Shown here: piece by piece, positions 7,706 to 16,888 of the stretch | Numbering within the stretch: position 1 is the first letter of the stretch | How the letters are laid out: every line of letters begins with the position of its first letter | From: an uncultured bacterium | Lineage (GTDB): Bacteria > Cyanobacteriota > Vampirovibrionia > Gastranaerophilales > Gastranaerophilaceae | Assembly: GCA_949283255.1 (NCBI GenBank) | Contig: CASDRS010000009.1 | Coordinates: forward strand, 57,920 to 121,919 | Reading direction: 5' to 3' | Length of the DNA stretch: 64,000 nt | Position numbers and translations under genes: made by a program | Notes under the pieces: generated by a model | The model's input: only the letters and a program-made list of their open reading frames with translations | Database searches by the model: none | Told to the model about the DNA's origin: nothing

Positions 7706-9088
7706 ATGAAAAATTTTAAGATTATATTTGCCCTAATAATAGTATTATTAATGAGCTTTGCGCCTGCAGATGCAAGGCAGAAGAAAGAAGATGACAGTTA
7801 TAAACTTCAATATTTAAATCTTGATTGGTGGAAAACCTATAAAGACGATACTTTAGTAAATTATATGCAGTTGGCATATAAAAATAATCAGGATTTAAAA
7901 ATATCAGCCCTAAAGACAAAGCAGTCTGAACAAGTTGTAAAAGAATCATTTGCAGCAGAATTGCCACAGATAGGGTTTAATGGAAATTATTTCCGTGATT
8001 TCAGATCAAGTGATGTACGTTTAGGTGATGTATTAATCAACGATTACGACCAGAGTAATTTCGTATTGCCTCTTACAATGACTTATGAATTGGATATATG
8101 GGGCGAAAACCACTTAAAGACAAAAAGTTTGAAGAAACAAGTTGAGATTATGAAGCAGGATGAGCATGCCACATATATTGCTCTTACATCTGCATTGGCA
8201 TCTCAATATTACAACTTGATAAAGTTGGATAAATTAATAGAAAATCAACAGAAATTAGTTTCATTACAGAAAAAAATTGCTGAGATGACTGAAATTAAAT
8301 ATAACAATGGGTTATGCCCTGTTACTGAATATTTGGTAGAAAAACAGTTATATACTCAATTTCAGGAACTTTTAGATGTATATCTTGAACAACGTAAAGT
8401 TGTAGAAAGACAGATTATAGTATTAATAGGTGACAGAAATATTGCAGAGGTACAACGCAGTGCATATAGTACAGTGTCCATGCCTGCAATTCCTGCTAAT
8501 TTAGCTTCTGAATCTATTCAAAACAGACCTGATTTGTTAAAAACTGAAAATTACATTCAGAAAATAGGTATAGATGTAAAAGTTGCAAGAAGAGACTTTT
8601 TGCCTAAGTTTACGATATACGGTCAAGCAGGTTTCAGTGCATACAGTTTGTCAAATATATTCGGGAGTCATACATTTAAGGCTCTTGCCGGTGTAATGCC
8701 TTCTTTGGATTTGTTTACAGGCGGTGCTAAGATGGCACATTTAAGATATACAAAGATGGAATATGAAAAAGCTCAACAGATGTATGAAAAGACGATATTA
8801 ACATCATTGCAGGAAGTTAATAACTCTTTAGGTGAAGCTATAACATATAAGAAAAATTATGATATGAGTTGTGAACGTAATAATCTTGAAAAAGATAAAT
8901 ATAGCTTGATGTTACAAAAGCAAGCAATAGGTGCATTATCTGAGTTAGACCGATTGAGAGCTGAAGAAAGCTTGATTTTGACAGATAAGCAGGAAGCATC
9001 AAACAAGATTAATTACATAGTATCAACAATAAATATTTATAAAGCCGTAGGCGGTGTTGATTATATGCAATATGCAGAAAATATCTAG
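7706..9088 (+). CDS. TolC/NodT-family outer-membrane efflux channel
   Basis: 460 residues with a signal peptide (about 1-23, ending ADA) and two repeated outer-membrane-efflux domains rich in long helices. The opening LDWWKTYKDDTLVNYMQLAY is the usual start of NodT-type factors. It has no obvious lipobox cysteine. Divergent from marR-emrA-emrB and sharing the palindrome operator, so it is the third part of the same pump. Ribosome-binding site AAGGAAG precedes the ATG. Confidence 0.92.
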   Translation: MKNFKIIFALIIVLLMSFAPADARQKKEDDSYKLQYLNLDWWKTYKDDTLVNYMQLAYKNNQDLKISALKTKQSEQVVKESFAAELPQIGFNGNYFRDFRSSDVRLGDVLINDYDQSNFVLPLTMTYELDIWGENHLKTKSLKKQVEIMKQDEHATYIALTSALASQYYNLIKLDKLIENQQKLVSLQKKIAEMTEIKYNNGLCPVTEYLVEKQLYTQFQELLDVYLEQRKVVERQIIVLIGDRNIAEVQRSAYSTVSMPAIPANLASESIQNRPDLLKTENYIQKIGIDVKVARRDFLPKFTIYGQAGFSAYSLSNIFGSHTFKALAGVMPSLDLFTGGAKMAHLRYTKMEYEKAQQMYEKTILTSLQEVNNSLGEAITYKKNYDMSCERNNLEKDKYSLMLQKQAIGALSELDRLRAEESLILTDKQEASNKINYIVSTINIYKAVGGVDYMQYAENI

Positions 9089-9186
9089 TAAATGAATAAA
9101 ATAAATAAAAACCTTTACAAACAGATATATTTTTGTTAGTATTAAAACACTGGAGTGGTTAGCACTTTTGAAAATACAAAAATCTT

Positions 9187-9275
9187 GGAGAAGTGGCCGA
9201 GTGGCTTAAGGCGGCACCCTGCTAAGGTGTTGTATGGAGCTATCTGTACCGTGGGTTCAAATCCCACCTTCTCCG
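9187..9275 (+). tRNA. tRNA-Ser (GCU)
   Basis: Acceptor stem GGAGAAG (9187-9193) pairs with CTTCTCC (9268-9274), discriminator G. Anticodon loop CTGCTAA gives anticodon GCU. A long variable arm, as expected for serine, and a T-arm GTGGGTTCAAATCCCAC are present. No CCA is encoded. A T-rich stretch follows immediately and may act as terminator. Confidence 0.96.
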
Positions 9276-9327
9276 ATTTTTTTGTTTTTATTCGTTTTTG
9301 GATGTAAGTTTTCAAATAATGGTTAAG

Positions 9328-9437
9328 TAAGCTTTTAGCTATAAATATTTGGTGTTATTGAAGGGAGCAAGTTAATTATGAAAAAGCTTTTTTTAAAAGA
9401 AGATATAAAATATTATTATAACGAGCCAAATGTAAAA
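9328..9437 (+). repeat. Direct repeat, left copy (5' region of DUF1349 gene)
   Basis: 110 bases nearly identical to 11816-11922: one substitution near the left end (T for C), a 3-base insertion at the TAT run, and one further substitution. It covers the upstream region, the ribosome-binding site (GAAGGGAG) and the first 20 codons of the DUF1349 gene. The two copies bracket the Kelch/DUF6973-like pair. Confidence 0.95.
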
Positions 9438-9518
9438 CAGAGAAACAATAAAAGAAAAAACGAAAAATTATTAAAAGAACAAATTAATTTCTTAAACAGT
9501 TGTACAGTGAGTATTTGA
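9378..9518 (+). pseudogene. 5' fragment of DUF1349 gene
   Basis: An open frame of 46 codons whose first 20 residues (MKKLFLKEDIKYYYNEPNV) match the start of the intact gene at 11866 apart from one inserted tyrosine; the remaining 26 residues are lysine/asparagine-rich and unrelated. It keeps the same ribosome-binding site. Best read as the displaced start of the downstream gene left behind by insertion or duplication, not as a functional gene. Confidence 0.8.
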
Positions 9519-9544
9519 CAAAGTTTTCTAAATTTGTTATTGTG
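9515..9544 (+). promoter_or_regulatory. Candidate promoter for Kelch-like gene
   Basis: TTGACA (9515-9520), 18-base spacer, TATTGT (9539-9544). It overlaps the end of the truncated fragment and is the best promoter-like pair in the 176 bases between that fragment and the Kelch-like gene. The rest of this stretch is AT-rich with no other feature I can name. Confidence 0.4.
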
Positions 9545-9694
9545 TACGAGAATATAATTCAAAAAAGATATGTGTTTGGTAGTAGACATAAGTTTTTTTG
9601 AAGTATTTTTGAGTAATAGGTAAGAAATAGAATGGAATGTTTATTATTTTAGGTCTCAAAATATGAACTTATAGGTTCTAATCAAGGATAAAAA

Positions 9695-10918
9695 ATGATC
9701 TTCTATTCAAACGGGGTTAATGAAGAAGTGATGAAAAATTTTAAAAATTTTATATACACATTTTGCTCAATAATAGTTTTAAGCATTATATTTGTCACAA
9801 TAATGTATACTTACAATAAGACCCAAAATTTCAGAATAGAATCTGTTGGTCATATGTTGGAAAACAGAATCGGTCACTCAGCAATTCTGTTACCAAATTC
9901 AAATGAAGTCCTATTTGTTGGTGGTAGTGATGGAGCTACAAATAACATTTTGCTAAATGCTGAGATTTGTAACTTCAAAAATGAAACATGCAACTTAATA
10001 TCAATGAATAAAAGACATATTATGTCAGACATATATATAAATTCTGATAAAAATATTGTTATAGTTGATAATGGTAGTATTGAAGTGTTTGACAATATAA
10101 AAAAACAAATTAAGCTAATTGAAGAAAATCCTTTTGGTCTTGATAATTATATTAATGAAACTAAAAGGTTTCAAATATCAAATGATATAGTTCTTGTTTC
10201 TGGTGGAAAAATTAATCAAAAAGAATATTTTAATAAAGGTAAAAAAGAGCAAGCTATAACTTCAAAAGTATATCTATATGACATAAAAAATTATAAAATA
10301 TTAAAACAATTGAATTTAAATGTCCCAAGAAGTAATCACCAAATGATTTTTAGTAACAATTATTTATATGTGTTTGGTGGAGAATCTACTACTAAAGAAA
10401 ACTCTTTATTTGTAGAAAAATACAATCCAGATAGTGAAACATTTGAGATAGTAGGAAAGATCAAAGAAGCGAGAAGTGATTTTTCTATTTTTAAAAAAGG
10501 TCAATATATTTTTTTAATAGGAGGACGTTTAAAAGATAATATTGAAATTTACAATCTTGAAAATAATACCTCTGAAATCAAAAAAAATTTTATAATAAAT
10601 TCTGATACAAGTCTTCTTAATTACGATTTAAATATTTTAGATATTAATGATGAAAATATAATATTTATTGTTAAAAGCAGAAATAAATCTTTATCAGGCT
10701 TGTATCGTTATAATCTAAATGAAGAAAAAGTATATAAGATAAATGGACAAGCTATTGGTTCTTATGCTAACATTATAAAATTTAATAATAATTTAATTAT
10801 ATCTGGAGGAGAAAAACAATTTTTCTTACCATTAAAAAGATTCAAAATTTGTGCAATAGGTAATCTTTGTCCTTATAATAGTGCAACTAATAAAATAATT
10901 TTAGTAAAGGAGAAATAA
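9695..10918 (+). CDS. Membrane-anchored Kelch-repeat-like protein
   Basis: 407 residues. One transmembrane helix at about 19-40 anchors an outward domain made of repeated beta units ending in GG: LLPNSNEVLFVGG, SNNYLYVFGGE, KKGQYIFLIGGR and FNNNLIISGGE, the hallmark of Kelch blades (here about five or six). AAGGA lies 7 bases before the ATG at 9695, supporting this start over the internal ATG at 9731. Composition is strikingly rich in N, K and I and the DNA is more AT-rich than the neighbours, which suggests recent acquisition. Its stop is one base from the next ATG, so the two genes are coupled. Function unknown; Kelch blades usually bind proteins or sugars. Confidence 0.7.
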   Translation: MIFYSNGVNEEVMKNFKNFIYTFCSIIVLSIIFVTIMYTYNKTQNFRIESVGHMLENRIGHSAILLPNSNEVLFVGGSDGATNNILLNAEICNFKNETCNLISMNKRHIMSDIYINSDKNIVIVDNGSIEVFDNIKKQIKLIEENPFGLDNYINETKRFQISNDIVLVSGGKINQKEYFNKGKKEQAITSKVYLYDIKNYKILKQLNLNVPRSNHQMIFSNNYLYVFGGESTTKENSLFVEKYNPDSETFEIVGKIKEARSDFSIFKKGQYIFLIGGRLKDNIEIYNLENNTSEIKKNFIINSDTSLLNYDLNILDINDENIIFIVKSRNKSLSGLYRYNLNEEKVYKINGQAIGSYANIIKFNNNLIISGGEKQFFLPLKRFKICAIGNLCPYNSATNKIILVKEK

Positions 10919-10919
10919 A

Positions 10920-11711
10920 ATGAATTTAGTGGATTTTTGCAAACTAATTTATGGTAAAACTCCAGTTCAAGCTATGAGAAAAGAAGCAACAGATGTTTAT
11001 ATCAAATATAAGTTAGAATATCAAAATATTGAAGTTACTTATTCTACTGATGAACTTGCTGGTGATATAACAATTAATACAAATGGAAGTTGGGATGTAA
11101 ATGTAAATATCGCAGACGAACTAAATGCTTTTCAACATGCATATATGTCCGCAAAATTAACCTCTGAATATGGCTCTAATTTTTCTTTATTTTTGGGTTA
11201 TGCAAAAGAAATTGTTACTTGGACATTAGAACCTAATGTCCAAGACAGAAATCGGGATTTGTGGAATGATATTATTGCTACTAAGTATACTGAAGAAAAG
11301 CTAAATAATGGTGAAGATATTGAAACAATTGTAAGTAATATATTTTTAGATATTATAGGAGATAATTCCTCCTATATTATTGATTTACATGATGATGAAA
11401 CTAGATTAGCTGTTGGTAGTGATGATTTTTCAGAACTTGTTCAACAAACTTTGTTAGTAATTCGTGAAGGAATAAAAATTCCTGATAGCTATAAAAAAAG
11501 TACAGACACAACTGATATGGATAAATACTTAAATGATGCCTTAAATGGTAATATCAAACCAGATACAATTGCTCCAGAAGGTGTAACTTTGCCAGCTTCA
11601 AGTAAAACTGAAACCCCTGTTATTGAATATAAAACATCAAAACCAAATATGTTATCACAAAATCAACCTTTATTCTTGTCCGGATTAAGACAATTTATGA
11701 AATATGTTTGA
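10920..11711 (+). CDS. DUF6973-like protein, partner of the Kelch-like protein
   Basis: 263 residues. The central part has NAFQHAYMSAKLT (about 69-81) and DRNRDLWNDIIATKY (about 107-121). These resemble the NAFRHAYW...DLWNN pattern I associate with DUF6973 domains, often seen at the C-termini of polymorphic-toxin-like and RHS proteins; the HE pair usual between the two motifs is not seen here. The C-terminal third is low-complexity and ends LRQFMKYV. Ribosome-binding site GGAG at the end of the upstream gene. No signal peptide. The family assignment is from memory of the motif and is moderate; enzymatic activity is unknown. Confidence 0.5.
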   Translation: MNLVDFCKLIYGKTPVQAMRKEATDVYIKYKLEYQNIEVTYSTDELAGDITINTNGSWDVNVNIADELNAFQHAYMSAKLTSEYGSNFSLFLGYAKEIVTWTLEPNVQDRNRDLWNDIIATKYTEEKLNNGEDIETIVSNIFLDIIGDNSSYIIDLHDDETRLAVGSDDFSELVQQTLLVIREGIKIPDSYKKSTDTTDMDKYLNDALNGNIKPDTIAPEGVTLPASSKTETPVIEYKTSKPNMLSQNQPLFLSGLRQFMKYV

Positions 11712-11742
11712 TATTCTGAAGGAATGAGTTATTATTAAAAAT

Positions 11743-11767
11743 GAAAGGGTTCTGAACCAACCCTTTC
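11743..11767 (+). terminator. Hairpin after the two-gene insert
   Basis: GAAAGGGTT (11743-11751) and AACCCTTTC (11759-11767) form a perfect 9-bp stem with a 7-base loop. Only a short T/A tract follows. It lies 31 bases after the DUF6973-like stop and probably ends that operon. Confidence 0.6.
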
Positions 11768-11815
11768 TATATCAAACTATCGGTACAAAATAGTAAAACA
11801 TAATATTATTTTATA

Positions 11816-11922
11816 TAAGCCTTTAGCTATAAATATTTGGTGTTATTGAAGGGAGCAAGTTAATTATGAAAAAGCTTTTTTTAAAAGAAGATATAAAATA
11901 TTATAATGAGCCAAATGTAAAA
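11816..11922 (+). repeat. Direct repeat, right copy (start of intact DUF1349 gene)
   Basis: Partner of 9328-9437. Here the repeat runs into the full-length gene. The distance between copies is about 2.5 kb and everything unique to the insert lies between them. Confidence 0.95.
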
Positions 11923-12456
11923 ATTGAAAACGATACTTTAGAGTTTATCACCAAGCCAAATACTGATTTGTGGCAAAACACTTATTATTGTTTTCAACAT
12001 GACAATGCGCCATTTGTGCAAGTAAGTGTTAGTGAAGAGTATTTTTCTTTTACGGTAAAGGTTAAATATTTTTCAAAAAGACGTTTCGATCAAGCTGGCA
12101 TTATTTTATATATGGATAGTAGCAATTGGCTCAAGGCTTCTGTTGAATATGAAAATGACAAATTTCAGCGATTGGGAAGTGTTGTAACAAATGATGGGTT
12201 TTCTGACTGGGCGACGGTGGATATTCCTTCGAATATAAAGGAGATGTATTATCGTTTAAGTCGTCGAGGCAGTGATTTTTGTATTGAAAACAGTGTGGAC
12301 GGTATTGAATTCAAGCAAATGCGAATTTGTCATTTATTTAAAGCAGGCAAAACGATTAATATAGGCGTGTATGCTTGCAGTCCTGAGGATTCTTCATTCA
12401 AGGCAGAATTTAGTGAAATGGTTATATCTGATTGTGTCTGGATGGCGCATCAATAA
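11866..12456 (+). CDS. DUF1349 domain protein (concanavalin-like fold)
   Basis: 196 residues, nearly all one DUF1349 domain: QNTYYCFQHDNAPF, then FSFTVKVKYFSKRRFDQAGI, LKASVEYENDK, and a closing CSPEDSSFKAEFSEM. The family has a beta-sandwich fold related to lectin/glucanase domains and includes yeast Ree1 (regulator of enolase expression); bacterial members are mostly uncharacterised, cytoplasmic and possibly sugar-binding. Ribosome-binding site GAAGGGAG, spacing 9. The first part of this gene is duplicated upstream (9328-9437). Confidence 0.85.
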   Translation: MKKLFLKEDIKYYNEPNVKIENDTLEFITKPNTDLWQNTYYCFQHDNAPFVQVSVSEEYFSFTVKVKYFSKRRFDQAGIILYMDSSNWLKASVEYENDKFQRLGSVVTNDGFSDWATVDIPSNIKEMYYRLSRRGSDFCIENSVDGIEFKQMRICHLFKAGKTINIGVYACSPEDSSFKAEFSEMVISDCVWMAHQ

Positions 12457-12566
12457 TTTTATAAAAAATATTTATTAGACACTTCAAAGTAATTACGATT
12501 AACGATAATAAGATTTGCAGTTATAATAATTTCTTTGAGCTTAATTAAAGCTGTCTAAGTCCCTGT

Positions 12567-14285
12567 TTACACAAACAGATTTGTTATTTCCGATTTGTTT
12601 ACGTCAATGAGTCCTTTATCTGTTATTTTTAGTTCAGGGATTACTGATAATGACAAAAATGCCATACTCATATATGGGTCATCCATTGTACAACCAATCT
12701 TTTTGACTGCTTGTTCTAATTCTTCAATTTTTTTGTTTACTTCTTCGTAAGGTTTATCAGACATCAATCCTGCAATCGGTAACGGCAAATGTGCAAGTGT
12801 TTTTTGATTTTCTACTACGATTTTACCGCCTTGTGATTTTACAAGTTCTACTGCTGCGTGGTACATATCTTCATCATTTGTACCTATTACAATCATATTA
12901 TGGCTGTCGTGAGCGACGGTAGACGCGATTGCTCCGGATTTTAACCCAAAGCCTTTGACAAATCCCAATCCGATATTTCCGCTTGCTTTGTGACGTTCTA
13001 TTACTGCGATTTTTAATATGTCATTTTCTATATCGGATTCTGCGTATCCGTTCTTTATGTTTGCAGGTTCTATTGTTTGCTTTGTTATTAATTGTTTAGG
13101 GATAACGTTGATAACTTTTATTTTATCCTTGTTATTTTCTTGCTTTATCTTAAAGTCATCGTGGTTTAGCCATTTGATGTTAACAGAACCTCTTAAGGAT
13201 GGGATTTTGAAGCTTTTTGTGTCTACAAGTAATTCACCTTCTTTAGCTACAAGTTGACCGTTTTTGAAGACCATATACGGTTCAAAGGTTTCCAAATCTT
13301 TAAACACTGCAATGTCTGCTTTATAACCGGGAGCTATTGCCCCAAGGTTTGGAAGTTTGAAGTATTCTGCTGTATTCAAACTGGCCATTTGTATCGCTTT
13401 TATTGGGTCCACTCCGAGACGTACAGCTTTTTTGACCATTCTTGAAATATGTTTTTTCAAGTGTTTAGGGTGTCTGTCATCTGTAACGAACATACATTTT
13501 CTGGTGTTATATTTTTTCAGTACAGGGATTAACGGTTCCAAGTCTCTTGCTCCTGTGGCTTCTCTGACCATCAAATACATTCCCAGTCGAAGTTTTTCTA
13601 TTGCTTCTTCAGGGGTTGTGCATTCGTGATCTGATGCTATACCTGAGGCTACGTATGCGTCCAGATTCATTCCGCATAAGTGAGGTGCGTGCCCGTCAAT
13701 TCTTTTGTTTTTTTCAAGTCCGAGTTTGATTTTGCTTAAGACACTTGCGTCTCCATTAATTACTCCTGGAAAATTCATCATCTCCGCAATCCCTAAAACC
13801 CAAGGTGCATCTATCAATAACGCTAGGTCATAACTGTTTAATTCAACACCGGAAGTCTCAAAATTCGTTGCAGGAACACAAGACGGTAATGTCATATAAA
13901 CGTCAAGCGGAAGATTTTTTGAAGCTTCTCGCATAAAGCTTATTCCTTGAAGTCCCATAACGTTAGATATCTCATGCGGGTCTGCAATTACGGTTGTTGT
14001 TCCTGAAGGGACTACCAGTCTTGTAAATTCTGACGGTAAAAGCATAGAACTTTCTAAGTGTACATGCCCGTCTATAAATGATGGAGTAACATAAGCCCCA
14101 TTAAGGTCAATCTCTTGCTTACCTTTGTAACCGTGGGATATTCCTGCAATCGTGTTACCCATAATCGCAATATCGGTATCGTAAATCTCTTCTGATAACA
14201 CGTTTACAAGTTTTGCGTTCTTAAGTACAAGATCTGCATATTCACTGCCTTTGCTTACTTTTATTATTTGTTCTATGTTTTTCAT
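12567..14285 (-). CDS. ade: Adenine deaminase
   Basis: 572 residues; converts adenine to hypoxanthine in purine salvage. Amidohydrolase metal motif DGHVHLESSM, then VIADPHEISNV and GIASDHECTTPEEA, with a C-terminal GLGFVKGFGLKSGAIASTVAHDSHN block typical of Ade; metal ligands are H residues in these motifs. I chose the ATG at 14285 because AAGGA lies 9 bases upstream; the frame extends to 14324 without support. It stands alone, with a 108-base gap to the DUF1349 gene. Confidence 0.94.
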   Translation of the reverse strand: MKNIEQIIKVSKGSEYADLVLKNAKLVNVLSEEIYDTDIAIMGNTIAGISHGYKGKQEIDLNGAYVTPSFIDGHVHLESSMLLPSEFTRLVVPSGTTTVIADPHEISNVMGLQGISFMREASKNLPLDVYMTLPSCVPATNFETSGVELNSYDLALLIDAPWVLGIAEMMNFPGVINGDASVLSKIKLGLEKNKRIDGHAPHLCGMNLDAYVASGIASDHECTTPEEAIEKLRLGMYLMVREATGARDLEPLIPVLKKYNTRKCMFVTDDRHPKHLKKHISRMVKKAVRLGVDPIKAIQMASLNTAEYFKLPNLGAIAPGYKADIAVFKDLETFEPYMVFKNGQLVAKEGELLVDTKSFKIPSLRGSVNIKWLNHDDFKIKQENNKDKIKVINVIPKQLITKQTIEPANIKNGYAESDIENDILKIAVIERHKASGNIGLGFVKGFGLKSGAIASTVAHDSHNMIVIGTNDEDMYHAAVELVKSQGGKIVVENQKTLAHLPLPIAGLMSDKPYEEVNKKIEELEQAVKKIGCTMDDPYMSMAFLSLSVIPELKITDKGLIDVNKSEITNLFV

Positions 14286-14369
14286 CTGATTGTCCTTTTC
14301 TTCTTTTATAAGATGATAGCACAAAACTTTTTGTTTAAATGTATTAACAAAAAAATGAATAATAAAAGT

Positions 14370-14999
14370 TTATAGTTTTATAAATTTTGATTTTGGTTGT
14401 TTGCAAATAGGGCACAAGTATGTATCAGGTTCTTTTGTCAGGTCACCTTCATATATATAGCCGCAGATTGTACATTTGTAGGCAAGCTTTGTGTTATCTT
14501 GAGGGGTCTCTTCAATGAATGTAGGAGCAGCTTTTGGGCTTGTTCCTTTCTTTACTTTATGATAATAAGCATAGGTCATAGGGATTTCATCCTTTAAAGT
14601 ATCCCCATCTATAATTTTGCCTAAAAATATAGTGTGCGTATCTGTTTCCATTTGGTTGATTAATTCGCAGATTATGTATCCTGTTGAGTCCGCAATTATA
14701 TCCAGTCCGTCAACTTCTTTGATATCTACGTTCTTAAATTTTTCAGTATCTTTTCCTGAAGTAAATCCAAACACAGGGATAATATTATCGTTAACATCTA
14801 CCCCAAGAATAGAGATTGCAAATTTTTTACTCTCTTTTATACATTGGTTAGTAAAGTTATCATGGTTTATACTTACTGCAACAGTGTCGTGCGTAACTTG
14901 CATTACGCTGTTAGCTATACAGCCTGTAGGTTTGTCCTTTGCATTGGTTGATACTACGTAAACGCCGTAAGATAAGTTTCTCAAAACATTATTATTCAT
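14370..14999 (-). CDS. Flavin reductase-rubredoxin fusion (high-molecular-weight rubredoxin)
   Basis: 209 residues. Residues 1-155 form a flavin-reductase-like FMN domain (GVYVVSTNAKDKPTGCIANS start); residues 172-209 are a rubredoxin with iron ligands C176, C179, C196 and C199 (CTICGY and CPICKQ). Such Hrb proteins pass electrons from NADH to flavodiiron proteins in the defence of anaerobes against oxygen or nitric oxide. Strong GGAGG ribosome-binding site. No flavodiiron protein is in the window. Confidence 0.9.
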   Translation of the reverse strand: MNNNVLRNLSYGVYVVSTNAKDKPTGCIANSVMQVTHDTVAVSINHDNFTNQCIKESKKFAISILGVDVNDNIIPVFGFTSGKDTEKFKNVDIKEVDGLDIIADSTGYIICELINQMETDTHTIFLGKIIDGDTLKDEIPMTYAYYHKVKKGTSPKAAPTFIEETPQDNTKLAYKCTICGYIYEGDLTKEPDTYLCPICKQPKSKFIKL

Positions 15000-15076
15000 A
15001 TTACCTCCGTTTTTATTTTAATTATATCATGGGTTATTCTTGATATAAAATAGAACTGTAAGGTGAAAATTTAATT

Positions 15077-15424
15077 ATGTACGAACAACTTTTTGCAAGA
15101 TTAGCTAAATCAGAATTCCGAGGCAAGTTCAAATTGCGCGAAGGTGATAAAAATTATGTTAATGAAAAGGGCTTAGATGTAATAAAACAGCATGCGTATG
15201 ATTTTATATCAAAACGTGTTGCACCGGCCTATATAAAAAATGACGGGAAACAGACGCCAATGAAGGGGCATCCGGTATTTATTGCTCAACACGCAACTGC
15301 GACTTGTTGCAGGGGGTGTATAGAAAAATGGCACCATTTCAAAAAAGGTATAGATTTGACTCAGGAACAGCAGGATTATATCGTAGGTGTTATTATGGAA
15401 TGGATTAGACGCCAAATGCGGTAA
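15077..15424 (+). CDS. DUF4186 family protein
   Basis: 115 residues matching DUF4186 throughout: SEFRGKFKL, IKQHAYDFISKR, NDGKQTPMKGHPVFIAQHAT and CCRGCIEKWHH. The conserved H, C and D residues suggest metal binding (several histidines plus the CCRGC cluster), but no function is established. AAGGTG ribosome-binding site, spacing about 11. The following pgi gene has its own promoter-like region. Confidence 0.85.
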   Translation: MYEQLFARLAKSEFRGKFKLREGDKNYVNEKGLDVIKQHAYDFISKRVAPAYIKNDGKQTPMKGHPVFIAQHATATCCRGCIEKWHHFKKGIDLTQEQQDYIVGVIMEWIRRQMR

Positions 15425-15484
15425 TTTTTGTATTTTTATATTACAATGTATTTAAAAGGATTGTTAAGAAAAGGAGAGAATATA

Positions 15485-16783
15485 ATGTTAACAAAAAACT
15501 CAGCTGTAAAAACAAGTTTTTCAGGTGTTGATTTTTCAAAATATGCTTCAAAAACATCTGAATTTGTAAAAGAATTAGCTTCTCGTGCTAATAAAAAAGG
15601 TCATTTCCTTAATTGGGTAAACCTTCCATCTGAACAATTGAAAAGAGTAGATGAACTTTATTCAATGGTTGAAAAATTTAAGAACCAAACAGGTGTTTCA
15701 AAATTGTGTGTTATGGGTATAGGTGGTTCAAAACACACTGTTGAACATATGTTGGGTATTAACGGTTTGAATGTTCGCCACGATGTTGTAGATTTTTATT
15801 CTGACGTTGATTCTACAAGTTTGAATAGATTTTTGTACAGACTTGGCGATGTTACAAAAGCAAATTATATGATAGCTTCTAAGTCTGGTTCTACTTTCGA
15901 AACTAAAGACGGATTTTTAAGAGTTCAGACAATGCTTATTGATGCTTACAAAGCTAAAGGTCAGTCTCAAGAAGAAGCTGAAAAATCAGCTGCTAAACAC
16001 TTGATTGCGGTTACTGATGCTAACAGCGAAAAGAGTGAATTGAGAAGAACTTCTATCGCTAATGGTTGGTTGGGTGATTTATTTATCCACGATGATGTTG
16101 GCGGAAGATTTTCAGCATTTGATGATCACGCTTTGTTCACACTTATTTGGGCTGGCATGAAGAAAGATGATTTGGTTAAAATGCTTAAATCTGCTCAAGA
16201 AATTTCTGAATTAGCATTGAGCGACGATTTGGAAGTGAATGATGCTTTGAAAGAAGGTATTTTCTGGGCTGATGCAAAATTGAACGGTATTGAAGCTTCT
16301 GTTCACGAATATATGGGTTCTATGTTTGAAAATACTGTTTACTGGCATGCTCAAATGCAAAATGAATCTGTAAAAGATACTTTAAAACAAGTTGCAAAAG
16401 TTCCTGATGCTATGCACCACAGTGCAGAAGCTCATTTCAACCCTGCAAACAAGTTTGTATTTGCATTGACTGTTCCTGTAGATAACGGTGTTTGTGCTGA
16501 AAATGCAGAAGCTTACATTGGAGCTTTGACAAAATCTTATGAAATCACAGGTAATTTCTTTAAAGAAGAAGTTGAAACTTCAGGTATGGGCTTAACTCCA
16601 GAAGCAGCTGGTGCTATGTCTATGATAAGAGCTTATGCTACAGTTTATCAGGAAATTGTAGAAGCTGTTATGCAAGGTAAAGAGTTGCCTGAAGTTCTAG
16701 ATAGTGTACTTCAACCACACGTTGAATTCTACAAAAAGAATTTAAAAGGTGGAGTTGTAGTTCCAGGCAGAATTTCAAAGTAA
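15485..16783 (+). CDS. pgi: Glucose-6-phosphate isomerase
   Basis: Glycolytic interconversion of glucose-6-phosphate and fructose-6-phosphate. 432 residues from the ATG at 15485, which has AAGGAGAG at good spacing; the open frame extends upstream to 15428 without support. Motifs: VMGIGGSKHTVEHM (phosphate loop), IASKSGSTFETKD (sugar-phosphate SIS motif), GGRFSAFDDHALF, and the C-terminal lysine region LQPHVEFYKKNLKGG. Followed by a strong hairpin at 16811. Confidence 0.95.
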   Translation: MLTKNSAVKTSFSGVDFSKYASKTSEFVKELASRANKKGHFLNWVNLPSEQLKRVDELYSMVEKFKNQTGVSKLCVMGIGGSKHTVEHMLGINGLNVRHDVVDFYSDVDSTSLNRFLYRLGDVTKANYMIASKSGSTFETKDGFLRVQTMLIDAYKAKGQSQEEAEKSAAKHLIAVTDANSEKSELRRTSIANGWLGDLFIHDDVGGRFSAFDDHALFTLIWAGMKKDDLVKMLKSAQEISELALSDDLEVNDALKEGIFWADAKLNGIEASVHEYMGSMFENTVYWHAQMQNESVKDTLKQVAKVPDAMHHSAEAHFNPANKFVFALTVPVDNGVCAENAEAYIGALTKSYEITGNFFKEEVETSGMGLTPEAAGAMSMIRAYATVYQEIVEAVMQGKELPEVLDSVLQPHVEFYKKNLKGGVVVPGRISK

Positions 16784-16810
16784 TTAATTTTGAAAACTTA
16801 TAGAATTTGC

Positions 16811-16839
16811 AGGCGGATTTGATTATATCAAATCCGCCT
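16811..16839 (+). terminator. Terminator hairpin of pgi
   Basis: AGGCGGATTTGAT (16811-16823), loop TAT, then its exact complement (16827-16839): a 13-bp perfect stem followed by a moderately T-rich GTTAGTTATTT. Confidence 0.8.
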
Positions 16840-16888
16840 GTTAGTTATTTAGCTTGTAATTCTTATGTATGTTTTTTATTGACAAGGT

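Noticed and set aside
7722..7967. Minus-strand frame inside the tolC-like gene, one of many overlapping open frames across the window
   Set aside because: Such frames mirror codons of well-supported genes on the other strand, and have no ribosome-binding sites or recognisable domains.
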